A DNA stretch of 64,000 nt from Massilibacteroides sp. (GCF_028705895.1 NZ_JAQWCQ010000001.1:62001-126000); one strand, 5' to 3'; counted from the first letter of the stretch, positions 52,237-63,036 are shown. The notes: a model not told the origin generated them from the sequence alone. Program-made: numbers and translations.

Positions 52237-52252
52237 GCATAGTATTTGACGA

Positions 52253-52317
52253 AAAAAAATAAAGGATATAATTGGAAAAATAAAGGATATTTTTCCAATT
52301 ATAACCTTTATATTTTT
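52253..52317. repeat. Long near-perfect inverted repeat (AT-rich hairpin)
   Basis: Left 52259-52280 ATAAAGGATATAATTGGAAAAA pairs with right 52290-52311 TTTTTCCAATTATAACCTTTAT (1 mismatch in 22 bp), extendable to 28 bp with 2 mismatches; 9-nt loop. Confidence 0.9.
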
Positions 52318-52598
52318 AGGGGTATTTTATTCGTTGATTATCAACGTGTTTTGTTTTGCTGTTTTTGGGGCGATTTAACCCTGTTTTATCCACTTCTAAC
52401 CGTCTTTTATTTTACCTGATGATACGTCCGGCAGATTCTCACGCATTGACTCATTTTTTGTATATATGGTATAGGGAATTGGGACAAGGCTATGGTGTAT
52501 GTCTGAAGGTTTTTCCAATAAATGAATTAACTTTAAATCCGAATCTGACTCAAGATCCGGGTTGGTAATAATGCAATACTAATAAACCTTTGAAGTAT

Positions 52599-53504
52599 AT
52601 GAAAAAACAAATAATAATTTCTCTACTATCTCTTCTGCTTTTCGGTTTGCTGATTTCTTCTTGTACTGAAAAACCGCAAATGATACGAATTGGTTTGATT
52701 GCTGATATACAGTATTGTGATTGTGATACGCGGGGAAGCCGTTTTTATAGGAATTCTTTGCCGAAGTTAGAAGCGGCTGTTGACGATATAAACCGGGAAA
52801 ATGTTGATTTTACGGTTAATCTTGGCGACTTGGTTGACCGGGATACGGAAAACAATCTGAGGGCTATCCTGAGCCGGTTGGGAAACTTGGAGAAGATGGT
52901 TTATAATACAACGGGGAATCACGATTATGATGGTGTTGTTGATAATGATGCCTTGTATAAAGAACTTGGAATGCCGTCCGCTTATTATTCTTTCAAGAAG
53001 GGAAGCTGGCGTTTTATTATGCTGAATACGAATGAAGTTGCTTCTTATGCTAATGTAGCAGGTACGGAATTAGAGTCCGAACTGACCGAAATGCAGGAAC
53101 GTATCCGCAAAACAGGAAGGAAGAATGGTGCATCTTATAATGGGGGAATAAGCCGGCAACAAATGAATTGGTTAAAACAAGAACTTGAGACTGCGCAAAA
53201 GAAAAAAGAATATGTGATCGTCTTTTCGCATCACCCATTGTATGCGGCTTCGGGATTAACAGCGTTGAATGATCTTGAAATTCTTGAAGTGCTTGCGTCT
53301 TTCTCTTGTGTAAAAGCAGGGATAAGCGGTCATCATCATCCGGGAGATTTCGGTACCTATAAAGAGATTCCTTTTATTACAACCGAAGGTATGATAGAGA
53401 CGGAAAATGAAAATGCTTATGGCGTTTTAGAATTAACAGCTGATCAGATTCTTCTGAAAGGAAAAGGGCGCACAAAATCTTACGATTTGCCCATAAAGCA
53501 ATAA
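52599..53504 (+). CDS. Metallophosphoesterase lipoprotein
   Basis: Lipobox LISSCTE; IGLIADIQYCD, NLGDLVDRD, TGNHDYDG, FSHHPLY, GISGHHHPG. Confidence 0.92.
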   Translation: MKKQIIISLLSLLLFGLLISSCTEKPQMIRIGLIADIQYCDCDTRGSRFYRNSLPKLEAAVDDINRENVDFTVNLGDLVDRDTENNLRAILSRLGNLEKMVYNTTGNHDYDGVVDNDALYKELGMPSAYYSFKKGSWRFIMLNTNEVASYANVAGTELESELTEMQERIRKTGRKNGASYNGGISRQQMNWLKQELETAQKKKEYVIVFSHHPLYAASGLTALNDLEILEVLASFSCVKAGISGHHHPGDFGTYKEIPFITTEGMIETENENAYGVLELTADQILLKGKGRTKSYDLPIKQ

Positions 53505-53604
53505 GGTTCGTTATTAACCTATAGTTCTTGTCTCGATAATTGGGTGTTACTAATCTGTATTATTATCTTTGCACCCGTCGAAATAAAATAAGTAACAGAT
53601 AATT

Positions 53605-54591
53605 ATGGAAACAGTAGTTAGTGGTATCCGTCCGACGGGTAACCTGCACTTGGGGAATTACTTCGGTGCGGTAAAGAGTTTTTTGCAGATGCAACATGAG
53701 TATAATTGTTTTTTCTTTATCGCCGATTGGCACTCATTGACTACACATCCTCATCCTGATAATATCCGTAAAAGTGTTAAGACCATCCTTGCTGAATACT
53801 TAGCTTGTGGCATTGATCCGGACAAAGCGACAATTTATATCCAAAGTGATGTCCGTGAAGTGGCTGAGCTTTATCTCTACCTGAATATGAATGCTTATCT
53901 GGGAGAATTAGAACGCGTAACTTCTTTTAAAGATAAAGTTCGTTCACAACCTAATAATGTAAATGCGGGACTTCTGACTTATCCTTCGTTGATGGCGGCT
54001 GATATTATTATTCACAAAGCGGTGAAAGTGCCCGTTGGTAAAGACCAGGAACAAAACATGGAAATGGCACGTAAGTTTGCCCGCCGTTTTAATAATATAT
54101 ATGGTGTTGACTATTTTCCTGAACCCGCTTCTTTCCATTTGAGCGAAAAAGCGGTAAAGGTTCCGGGATTAGACGGTTCGGGAAAGATGGGTAAAAGTGA
54201 AGGCAATGCAATTTACCTGATAGACGACGAGAAAACAATCAAAAGCAAGGTGATGAAAGCGGTTACTGATTCAGGCCCGACCGAACCGAATAGCGAGAAG
54301 CCGGAGCCAATAGCTAACCTGTTCATGATGATGGATATCGTATCTACTCCGGATACGTATAATTTCTTCAATGAAAAATACAATGCTTGCGAAATCCGTT
54401 ACGGAGATATGAAAAAGCAGTTAGCAGAAGATATTAATTTGTTCTGTAAGCCGATTCGTGAACGTATCAACGATATCCTGGCTGATGATACATTCCTTGA
54501 ACGTATTGCCCGGGAAGGTGCTGAAAAATCTGCCGAAAGTGCAGCAAAGACATTACGCGAAGTGCGTGAGATCATTGGTTTCAGACCTTGA
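53605..54591 (+). CDS. trpS: Tryptophan--tRNA ligase
   Basis: SGIRPTGNLHLGNYFGAVKSF, VPVGKDQEQNMEMARKFARRFN, GKMGKSEGNAIYL (KMSKS-like). Confidence 0.97.
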   Translation: METVVSGIRPTGNLHLGNYFGAVKSFLQMQHEYNCFFFIADWHSLTTHPHPDNIRKSVKTILAEYLACGIDPDKATIYIQSDVREVAELYLYLNMNAYLGELERVTSFKDKVRSQPNNVNAGLLTYPSLMAADIIIHKAVKVPVGKDQEQNMEMARKFARRFNNIYGVDYFPEPASFHLSEKAVKVPGLDGSGKMGKSEGNAIYLIDDEKTIKSKVMKAVTDSGPTEPNSEKPEPIANLFMMMDIVSTPDTYNFFNEKYNACEIRYGDMKKQLAEDINLFCKPIRERINDILADDTFLERIAREGAEKSAESAAKTLREVREIIGFRP

Positions 54592-54608
54592 TCAAACGAT
54601 AAGAAGAT

Positions 54609-55703
54609 TTATTTTCTAAGATCTTTAAAGAAGGTGTCCATCATGCGTTGAGCGGCAACAAACGAGCTAACCTGATCGTTTAATACTTGTTGTTCAACGT
54701 CTTTGATGGTTGCTTGTACAGCCTCATTCTGATAAAAGGCATTTCTCAACGATTCATTAATGCTTTCGTACATCCAGTATTTAGCTTGTTCGTTTCGTTT
54801 CAGGAAGAAATAGTTGTTGTCACGGGTAAACCGCATATATTCATCAACCATATCCCATATTTTCTTGATTCCGATATTATAATAGCCGGAATAAGTAAGC
54901 ACTTGAGGTGTCCAGCCGGATGCTGCGGGTGGAAAAAGATGAAGCGCGTTTTTGTATTGACTGGCTGCTAATTTCGCTTTGTCAATATTATCTCCGTCTG
55001 CTTTGTTTATAATTATGCCGTCTGCCATTTCCATGATACCACGCTTGATTCCCTGTAGTTCATCTCCGGTTCCGGCTAATTGAATAAGCAGAAAGAAATC
55101 AACCATGGAATGGACAGCGGTCTCGCTTTGTCCCACTCCTACAGTCTCAACAAAGATTGTATCAAATCCTGCTGCCTCACAAAGAATAATCGTCTCCCGG
55201 GTTTTACGCGCCACACCTCCAAGAGATCCTGCCGAGGGAGAAGGGCGGATAAAGGCATTCTTCTGGCGTGAGAGTTCTTCCATGCGTGTTTTATCTCCAA
55301 GAATACTTCCCTTGGATCGTTCACTGCTGGGGTCTATTGCCAATACGGCTAACTTGCGCCCTTGTCCAAGTAAATGCATACCGAACGTATCTATCGATGT
55401 GCTTTTTCCCGCACCGGGAACGCCCGTTATACCGATACGCATGGACTTTCCTGCATGAGGAAGGCATTTTTCAATAATCTCCTGTGCTAAGGCATGGTGC
55501 GCAGGAAGGGAACTTTCTACTAAAGTAACCGCCTGACTAAGAATCGTTATATTACCATCTAATATCCCATTGACATATTCATCCGCAGAATATTCTCTGC
55601 GTTGCAGTCTTTTTCTTAAATATGGATTGATGGTTGGCATCGATGCCACTCCTTTATTTACTTTCAACCCTTTGTACTGGTCGTCGTTCTCAGGATGTTG
55701 CAT
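54609..55703 (-). CDS. meaB: Methylmalonyl-CoA mutase-associated GTPase MeaB
   Basis: GITGVPGAGKSTSIDTFGMHLLGQGRKLAVLAIDPSSERSKGSILGDKTRM; FVETVGVGQSETAVHSMVD. Confidence 0.95.
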   Translation of the reverse strand: MQHPENDDQYKGLKVNKGVASMPTINPYLRKRLQRREYSADEYVNGILDGNITILSQAVTLVESSLPAHHALAQEIIEKCLPHAGKSMRIGITGVPGAGKSTSIDTFGMHLLGQGRKLAVLAIDPSSERSKGSILGDKTRMEELSRQKNAFIRPSPSAGSLGGVARKTRETIILCEAAGFDTIFVETVGVGQSETAVHSMVDFFLLIQLAGTGDELQGIKRGIMEMADGIIINKADGDNIDKAKLAASQYKNALHLFPPAASGWTPQVLTYSGYYNIGIKKIWDMVDEYMRFTRDNNYFFLKRNEQAKYWMYESINESLRNAFYQNEAVQATIKDVEQQVLNDQVSSFVAAQRMMDTFFKDLRK

Positions 55704-55715
55704 AATGTTTGAGAT

Positions 55716-56816
55716 TTATTTTTCGGCGGTAACTTTGATTAACCGTACCGGCCCGTTGGCATCATTACAAACAATGGTGACCGTTGATTCGAGCTTTGCT
55801 TTAAAATCTTTAGGTCTGATTGTTATTTTAAATGTAGCAGAAGATTGTGGTTTGATTTCTTTTTTACCTCCACTGATATCGATAAAATCATCGTCGGAAG
55901 TAACGCTGTAAATTATTAACGAGGATTTTCCTTTGTTTTCAACCGTAAACGTGCGTGATTCCTTTCCCCCGATTCCTAAAATAGAAGTCTTGGTTTCTAC
56001 TTTCCCAAAATCAACTAAGGTCGTCGGAATGTTAACAAACGGAGCATTTTGTTTCTGGTAGGGAGTACGTTTATTAAAGTTATCAATAATATTTGCTCCT
56101 AAATTAATGTCCTGTACCACTTCTTCATCTCCTTCGGACTGTACTTTTATCGGAATTAAACTATGATAACGTCCTTTTTTTCCATATCCTCCTCCATTAA
56201 ACAAGAAAACAAGTTCTCCCATTTCTCCCGGCTTGAGCGTCGTTGGTCGTGCTTCTGCCGTAATGAAAAGGGGTAGTTGGTCAAATTTTATTGTAAGAGG
56301 GGTTGTTCCGTCATTCTTCACTTCTATCTTTTCTGCTCTGGTTTCATCTAAGCGGATTGAATTAAAAGCGACTGTTTTGGAAAGCATTTTCAGGGAACCG
56401 ATAGCATAAGGATAAGTACGGATTTGCTCTTGCGGTTTTTTTCGTTCTACCTCACCTTCTATAGTCATAACAAAACGCCTTGGCTCTGTATTACTAAAGA
56501 TGGAGATTATTTTGTAGAACTTACCGGGGCGGCCTTCCGGATCATACCATATTTTAATTTCTTTAGTTTCACCGGGTGGAACAGGTTCTTTAGACCATTC
56601 GGGTAGTGTACAACCACAAGAGGTGGTAATACGATCAATAACTAAAGGATTTTGTCCGGTATTCTTAATAACAAATACATGTTCAACCCTACCTTCTTCT
56701 TCTTTTACTACTCCGAATTTATAATTGGGATTGGTTACGCTGATTGTTGTTTTCTGCTGCGCAAAAAGAGAAGACGTGGAAAGTATAAGACTAATAAATA
56801 AGAATAGATGTTTCAC
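55716..56816 (-). CDS. DUF1573-domain secreted protein (long)
   Basis: Signal peptide; KFGVVKEEEGRVEHVFVIKNTGQNPLVIDRITTSCGCTLPEWSKEPVPPGE. Confidence 0.88.
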   Translation of the reverse strand: MKHLFLFISLILSTSSLFAQQKTTISVTNPNYKFGVVKEEEGRVEHVFVIKNTGQNPLVIDRITTSCGCTLPEWSKEPVPPGETKEIKIWYDPEGRPGKFYKIISIFSNTEPRRFVMTIEGEVERKKPQEQIRTYPYAIGSLKMLSKTVAFNSIRLDETRAEKIEVKNDGTTPLTIKFDQLPLFITAEARPTTLKPGEMGELVFLFNGGGYGKKGRYHSLIPIKVQSEGDEEVVQDINLGANIIDNFNKRTPYQKQNAPFVNIPTTLVDFGKVETKTSILGIGGKESRTFTVENKGKSSLIIYSVTSDDDFIDISGGKKEIKPQSSATFKITIRPKDFKAKLESTVTIVCNDANGPVRLIKVTAEK

Positions 56817-56851
56817 CTTTTATGATCGTATTTAGGTGAGGCATAGCTCAA

Positions 56852-57229
56852 TTACTGAACTTCGCCTCTGATCGTTAATACAAAACTTCCTGTTTTGCCA
56901 TTACTGTAAACAGATATTGTTTTAGCAAATGGACCTGGACGACCTTTAGGATCAAAAGTAATTTTAATCTCGCCTTCTTTTCCTGCAGCGATCGGTTCTT
57001 TTGTCCAGTTAGGAGTCGTACATCCGCAAGAAGCGATTACACGTGTAATAACTAAAGGAGCATCTCCCTGGTTCTTAATCTTAAATGTATGGGTTACTGT
57101 TCCGTTATCTTCCTGAATAGTTCCGAAGTCATGCGTTGTTACTTCGGCTGCAATAACGGCTTTGTTTTGAGCAAAAGCTCCCCCCGTCATTAAAAGTAAA
57201 GACATGAAAATAAATACAATCTGTTTCAT
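56852..57229 (-). CDS. DUF1573-domain secreted protein (short)
   Basis: Signal peptide; HDFGTIQEDNGTVTHTFKIKNQGDAPLVITRVIASCGCTTPNWTKEPI. Confidence 0.9.
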   Translation of the reverse strand: MKQIVFIFMSLLLMTGGAFAQNKAVIAAEVTTHDFGTIQEDNGTVTHTFKIKNQGDAPLVITRVIASCGCTTPNWTKEPIAAGKEGEIKITFDPKGRPGPFAKTISVYSNGKTGSFVLTIRGEVQ

Positions 57230-57302
57230 ACGTTCTTTCTTTTTTATAATTAATTACTTGCAAAGTTAATAAAATACAGAGACTCTATTGTCCCGTGAAG
57301 GT

Positions 57303-60300
57303 TTAATCTTTTATAATTAAACAATATCCATCGGTATGCGAACCGTATTCCGGAGCATATAAACATTGAATGTCCGCCGGACCGGATGCGTATTCTCCGG
57401 ATCGTGAAACGTAAACTCCATACTCCAGAACAACGGTTCCTTCCGGCAAACGGTCAAAGAAGAAATGTTCCGAGGCATCTTTGGACGTTTTATAGAAAGA
57501 AACTCCATCCCTGTATTGAGTACCTGAAACTTGTTCCACAGGTTCAAAACATCCTGCACGCAGATCTTTCAAATGTACATAAGTCATTTCTTGTTTAGCG
57601 CGGATTGTTAATCTGACCACGACCTTTTCTCCCACGCGAAGGTTTTCTCCGTCTTTAATAGAAACCAACGTTTTTCCTTCCGAAGAGACTCGTTCAACAA
57701 ACAATTTCTTGTCTATACTTAAATCTCCCGCGCTCTTCATTACCTGATCTGCTAGTACAAAAAATTGATGATACAAAGCTCCCCAGGCTGGGGCAGAACC
57801 TTCTTTCTTAACTATCACTTTATCTTCGGCTTTGATTTCTGAAGTGTTTTTTGATTTCTTTATATACCCAATTCCAACATTGCCTGTCTTGCTATCGATC
57901 GTTTCATTTCCCCAAGTGACCGTCACCTGATTATTCTCAGACAACCAGCCTTTACCGGTAAGAAGCAAAGCGTAGATGGCATTCAGAGTTGCAGGAGTTG
58001 TTTCCCAGCCCTGCGTACGTTTTTGGTTAAGCAACCATTGCTTCATCCCTTCTACTTCTGCTTCAATAGGGTTGATCTCAGCAAAAGCAATCATTAACAA
58101 GGTGTGAGTTTCAATTGGAGAGACCGGAGAAAAGCCATTTCTGCGGTTATTTGCCCAGAAGAATCCTTGTTCCTCCGATTTTGTTGCCGTACGTTTGAAC
58201 CAGTTCATGATCGTTTGCGCCTGTTCTTTCTTTCTGTTCCTATGCAATAATAAAGCTGTCTGAACTTTCATTCGTAATGGTAATTTCTGCCATTGCTTTT
58301 CTGCCTGATCCGTATAGAAACGAATAGCCTCACGCGTCTCTGATGCTTCCGGAATATCCCGGTAAGTGCTACGCATAAGAATATAAGCTAATTGTGTTTC
58401 TGACGGAGTCGTGTTTTTCCAATTCTTATTGACTTTCTTCAATAACTCGAAATCTTTCTGAATCTGTAGGTCTAAGAACTTCAACGCATTCATCTGCATT
58501 TCTTTTTCTTCCTGTCCGTATTGTACAGCATTCAGACGTACTAAGTCGGCCATTCCTTGAAGAATAGAAACGGTTATGATTCGATCAGCCCCGAACCCGC
58601 TAAACCAACCCCAGGCTCCATCCTCACGCTGGAGACGAATTAACTCCTGCAATGCTTGTGCACGTTGACCGTCTGCCCGGTTCATATCAAAAAGCAGATT
58701 TAAACGTTGGATTTGTTCCGTTTCATTCTCAGCTTCCAGCACCCAGGGTGTTTCTTCAAGAATCACATTTTTCAGTTCTTCGTTTTTCTCTAAATTAGAA
58801 AGTAGGGAAGAAGCGTCCCCCTTTTTTGCAGCCCATTGATCAATGACTGTTTTAATACGTGGGTTCGCTTTGACGATTGAAGAGGCTAACGTATTACTAT
58901 AATACGATGCAAACCAAGCAGAAACACTGTTGTTCACCGGAGTTGAAAGGTTAGGCAAGGCTTGTACGGCATACCAGATTGGATTTGCACTAATCTCCAA
59001 GGTTTGTTTGTATGGGCGATCGTTTGTATTATTTTGTTTTGTTATATGAATTTCTTTCTCTCCTTCTCCTTTCAAATATATTGGTGTACTTTCTGTGAGT
59101 AACACTTCATTAGACAGTACCGGTAATAGATGTTGTTCGCCGTCACTTACCGTTTCCGTATCGGCAACAATACGAACACCCAGTAAATCTTTACCTGAAA
59201 CAATCGGAATCGTCCAACTTGCAACGGTTTGTTTACCTGCTGCTAAGTCAAAAGGATAAGCCGATTTCGATAAACAAAGAATCGGCTCTTCTGTTTTGGG
59301 GTCAAATATTTCCAGACGAACTCGTCCGGATAAATCGTCATCCGAACGATTAATTACCTGTGTACTGATCGTTACTTCATCACCCTGACGAACAAAACGC
59401 GGAAGATTAGGTAAAACCATCAATGGTTTACTTGAGATAAGCTCTTTTGTGAATCGCCCGTATTTCACGTCTTTTGTATGAGCTAAAGCCTGAAGTTTCC
59501 AGGTCGTATTGCTTTCGGGTAAAGTGAAATTGACCGTAAAGTTACCTTCACTATCCGTTCTCAGTACAGGATAGAAGAAAGCCGTCTCATTGAAATTCTG
59601 TCTTAGTGGGGTTTCTTTCTTTATTTCCCCTGCGCCAAGTTCCTTGTTGGACGGACTTGGAGCAACCGGTGACGCATTTTCCTCAACGACTGACTCGGTC
59701 AAAACCATATCAGACTCCATCTCAACGGCTTGGTTTTTCATTGCTCCTAAAGAAGCTGACTGGCGTGTAGCAAAAGCGTAGGTTGTCAACATGGCTTGTT
59801 GCCAATTGAACCTGCTATATTCAAATTCGGGCACTTTTTTGTAATCAATCTTTCCATAATCAGAGCTGACATGAAACCAATAAGCCCCATTGTTCCTGAA
59901 AGCCGAAGCATATATATAAGGATAAGTGATCGGTGAAAAGTTCCAATTAAAAGGCTGAATTGCATCAAGCGAAGCATCGTACATGGAAGCAAGAACCTCA
60001 GCTGCTGCAGGTAAAGAATCCGGATTAAGAACTCTGAAAGTCCAGCTTTCCTTATTGCCGGGTATGAGTTTGTCACGGAAAGTCTCTGTTTTAATTGTCA
60101 ACTCTTTACTGGGGCGTTGTTTGTTAATTATGACCTGACGTGTATATAGTTTACCTTCTTTGATGAACGTAAACAATGCCGCAGCACCATCACCGTATTT
60201 CTCAAGGAACGGCACAATAATCTCGCGGTTTTCATTGGACAACTCCATTCGCTTACGTTCCACCACTTTGTTGTTCACATATAATTCATAAAGCACATAG

Positions 60301-62909
60301 GCCTTTTTATGCGATGTGCCAAATACGAACTGGACTTCTTGGCCAGGCAAACAGGAAAGACTATTTTCTGTAATCCAGATATCCGAAAAAACAGGAGGCC
60401 GTTTGTCTTTATCTGTGTAGAGAATAACATCCTGTTCCAGTTCGACCTGACGTCCTTTACTGTCTGTTGCCTCTAAACGAATCCGGTAATTGCCCGAATG
60501 TAAATCAGCAAATACTTTTGCATTAATTGGTGATTCTGTCGTGAATTTGTCTGAAATCACTTCTTCACCCTGTATCGTTTTAAGATCTTCTCCCTTTTTT
60601 GCCCTCTCTTGTTTTAATGCATAAATACGATATATCCCTTCTGCTTTTGTCGGTTCCCCATTCAATGTGTGAGCATTTATCCGAACTGACAGATTCTCCT
60701 TTTTCATTATGTCCCGTAAAGACGTTGACAAGACAATACTACTGCTACCTACTGAAAAGGACGAATTTGTTTCTTGCGTTTCCCCCTTGCTATCACTCAA
60801 CGTTGCAATCACTTCATAAGAGGCATAGGCAGGAAAACCCAGTAGTTGTTCTTGTTTTGTCGGTACAAATTCAAACTGGAATCCACCATTTTCATCTAAT
60901 TGCGTTTCGCCGGACAATAACTGAGTTTCCTGAAAATAGGAAGAATTGGAATAGAAACGGAATGGACGAAGAATTACCCGATAATTAACCTTTCCGCTTT
61001 GCAGTGGTACTCCCGAAAAAGTTTGTGCTTTCCCCTTAATCGTAACCGTATCTCCAAAAGCAACCTCGTCTTTTATAGAATTGATCTCCACATTAAACGT
61101 CGGACGTTTATATTCTTCAACACGAAAATACTGTGTCTCATTTTCCGCAGATAAAGAAAATGAACCATTCAATCCATATTTAGGCAAAGTAAACTCTCCA
61201 TGAAATGATCCAAACTCATTGGTCGTAAAATCACGAGTGGCAACTTCCTTATGGTTTGCATCACGAAGAATGACTGTTAGCGTTTTATTCGCAACGACAG
61301 ACTGGTTTTCTTTTTCACTATCATAAACAATACCTTTAACATAGACATTCTGTCCCGGACGATATAGCCCCCTGTCTGTAAAGAGTGATACTTTTGTTTT
61401 TGTGTCTGTGTTTCCGCCAGAATAGCTACTCCCTAAATAAATAGAAGAAAGAGGAGTATTCGTGTCACCTTTATATACGGCTCTGAAGTAGCGGATATCT
61501 TTTTTCTCCGGTACTCTTGCAATACCATTTAAATCCGTTTGAAGGGAGTCAACGATAATTGGCTTGTTTTGTTTATTGCTATACAATAAAACAGTTCCCT
61601 TTTCAATAGGCTTTCCGGAATATAAGTCCGTAACCAAAATATCCGCACCTCCTGCAGAAGTAGAACGAGAAACAGCCATTACTTTACTAACGAACATGTA
61701 ATTCGTAGATTCTAAAAGCTTATCAGGCACCGTTATTTCATAAAAATAGATTCCTCCTTCATCTAAGCCGGTTATCCAGATTGATGTATCCACACGCTGA
61801 TATGTATTCGGAGTCTCTAAAGACGCGCGAATCTGGCGCACTAACTTTCTGTTTCCTTTGCTTTTTTCTTTTTGTTGGGCTGTCCAGTAATCATAACTGT
61901 TTACCTCTTCAGGTGTTAAATCCGTTTCATATACCTTGATGTTTATCGAATGTACATTCTTGTAATTAAGTCCAAGTTTTACTTCATGACCCGGGTAGGC
62001 AACTGCCGGCAAGGATACTTGCAGTTCCGGGTTTTGAATAGATCCGATTTTATTTTTAAAATAGTTGATGCGTTCATAAGACGGATAACGATCCACTGCC
62101 TGCTGACATAGTTCAATAATATCTTTATAAATTGTACTTTCCTGTGTATTAGCCGAATAATAAGTCGTCATTTCTAATCCCTCTACTTTGCGAATCCATA
62201 CTTCCGCTGCAAAATCATAAGAAGAAAACTGATCATACAAACTGTCTAACGATGCAAAATACGACTTCTTGTTTTCCTCATTATAAAAGGACCCTCTGTT
62301 TTTGAATGAGAGATAATCTAATTCAGCCAACAAAAGCGCTTTCGGATTATTGGCTTTCTTTTTATAAGCGATTAGAGTACGGTATAATTCATCAGATGGA
62401 TTTACTTCCAAAGCACGATAGATCAGGTAGTCGTATAAAGTAGGACGTAAAGCCTCATCCTTTCCGACTTCAAGAATGTCCGCGTAGTTGCTTATAGGCA
62501 CTTGTTGCAAAAGTTGTGCAGGTTGTAGGGAGAGAGAATACTCTTCTTCAATCTTTTCCTTAAAAATAGTAGAAGTCCATTCATTTATATCTTCGGGAAT
62601 GTATCCGATGATTGGACTACGCTGTCTGTATTTCCACCCATGCGTTCCTTCAAAACTGGCGTACATCTCCGCAATAAGAGAATGAAGAATCGCAGCTTCT
62701 TCTGCTTTCTCACAAGAGGCTGCGCGAGTTTCCACTTCTTTAATTAAAGCTGGATAACGAGCTTCATCAATCTCGGTTTCCCCTTTAATTCGTTCAACTA
62801 ATTCTTTTATAGAAAAGGGAGTTTCTTTCTTCTTATTTGTCTGTGCTGTCATTTGTAACGGTAAACTACAAAGTAGTGCATATATAAGCGTTATTGCTAT
62901 CTTCTTCAT
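57303..62909 (-). CDS. Alpha-2-macroglobulin family protein (MG domains), secreted, no CxEQ thioester motif seen
   Basis: About 1868 aa; signal peptide MKKIAITLIYALLCSLPLQMTAQ; FTDRGLYRPGQNVYVKGIVYD; FYPVLRTDSEGNFTVNFTLPESNTTWKLQALAHTKD. Confidence 0.93.
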   Translation of the reverse strand: MKKIAITLIYALLCSLPLQMTAQTNKKKETPFSIKELVERIKGETEIDEARYPALIKEVETRAASCEKAEEAAILHSLIAEMYASFEGTHGWKYRQRSPIIGYIPEDINEWTSTIFKEKIEEEYSLSLQPAQLLQQVPISNYADILEVGKDEALRPTLYDYLIYRALEVNPSDELYRTLIAYKKKANNPKALLLAELDYLSFKNRGSFYNEENKKSYFASLDSLYDQFSSYDFAAEVWIRKVEGLEMTTYYSANTQESTIYKDIIELCQQAVDRYPSYERINYFKNKIGSIQNPELQVSLPAVAYPGHEVKLGLNYKNVHSINIKVYETDLTPEEVNSYDYWTAQQKEKSKGNRKLVRQIRASLETPNTYQRVDTSIWITGLDEGGIYFYEITVPDKLLESTNYMFVSKVMAVSRSTSAGGADILVTDLYSGKPIEKGTVLLYSNKQNKPIIVDSLQTDLNGIARVPEKKDIRYFRAVYKGDTNTPLSSIYLGSSYSGGNTDTKTKVSLFTDRGLYRPGQNVYVKGIVYDSEKENQSVVANKTLTVILRDANHKEVATRDFTTNEFGSFHGEFTLPKYGLNGSFSLSAENETQYFRVEEYKRPTFNVEINSIKDEVAFGDTVTIKGKAQTFSGVPLQSGKVNYRVILRPFRFYSNSSYFQETQLLSGETQLDENGGFQFEFVPTKQEQLLGFPAYASYEVIATLSDSKGETQETNSSFSVGSSSIVLSTSLRDIMKKENLSVRINAHTLNGEPTKAEGIYRIYALKQERAKKGEDLKTIQGEEVISDKFTTESPINAKVFADLHSGNYRIRLEATDSKGRQVELEQDVILYTDKDKRPPVFSDIWITENSLSCLPGQEVQFVFGTSHKKAYVLYELYVNNKVVERKRMELSNENREIIVPFLEKYGDGAAALFTFIKEGKLYTRQVIINKQRPSKELTIKTETFRDKLIPGNKESWTFRVLNPDSLPAAAEVLASMYDASLDAIQPFNWNFSPITYPYIYASAFRNNGAYWFHVSSDYGKIDYKKVPEFEYSRFNWQQAMLTTYAFATRQSASLGAMKNQAVEMESDMVLTESVVEENASPVAPSPSNKELGAGEIKKETPLRQNFNETAFFYPVLRTDSEGNFTVNFTLPESNTTWKLQALAHTKDVKYGRFTKELISSKPLMVLPNLPRFVRQGDEVTISTQVINRSDDDLSGRVRLEIFDPKTEEPILCLSKSAYPFDLAAGKQTVASWTIPIVSGKDLLGVRIVADTETVSDGEQHLLPVLSNEVLLTESTPIYLKGEGEKEIHITKQNNTNDRPYKQTLEISANPIWYAVQALPNLSTPVNNSVSAWFASYYSNTLASSIVKANPRIKTVIDQWAAKKGDASSLLSNLEKNEELKNVILEETPWVLEAENETEQIQRLNLLFDMNRADGQRAQALQELIRLQREDGAWGWFSGFGADRIITVSILQGMADLVRLNAVQYGQEEKEMQMNALKFLDLQIQKDFELLKKVNKNWKNTTPSETQLAYILMRSTYRDIPEASETREAIRFYTDQAEKQWQKLPLRMKVQTALLLHRNRKKEQAQTIMNWFKRTATKSEEQGFFWANNRRNGFSPVSPIETHTLLMIAFAEINPIEAEVEGMKQWLLNQKRTQGWETTPATLNAIYALLLTGKGWLSENNQVTVTWGNETIDSKTGNVGIGYIKKSKNTSEIKAEDKVIVKKEGSAPAWGALYHQFFVLADQVMKSAGDLSIDKKLFVERVSSEGKTLVSIKDGENLRVGEKVVVRLTIRAKQEMTYVHLKDLRAGCFEPVEQVSGTQYRDGVSFYKTSKDASEHFFFDRLPEGTVVLEYGVYVSRSGEYASGPADIQCLYAPEYGSHTDGYCLIIKD

Positions 62910-63036
62910 TTTCCTTTGATTTATTATAAAACAATCTTCCATAAGTATAGATACAAAGATTGTCTAAAAAAGAGTGAATAAACGGTTAATTAGGCATAAA
63001 AGTAAGAAAAATAAGGAGAAGATACGGCTTTTCGTA

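Noticed and set aside
52049-52249. 66-aa +1-shifted ORF overlapping the Cys-pair peptide
   Set aside because: Alternative frame of the Lys-rich repeat; lacks a signal peptide and overlaps the terminator.
47819-53504. Two metallophosphoesterase genes as a recent duplication
   Set aside because: Share only generic family motifs; the rest of the sequences differ, so recent duplication is not supported.
57317-57559. Opposite-frame and antisense ORFs inside large genes (for example 57317..57559, 59786..60076, 60599..60988, 12652..12996, 25191..25625)
   Set aside because: They overlap confidently identified genes, have unnatural composition and lack start context; typical spurious six-frame ORFs.
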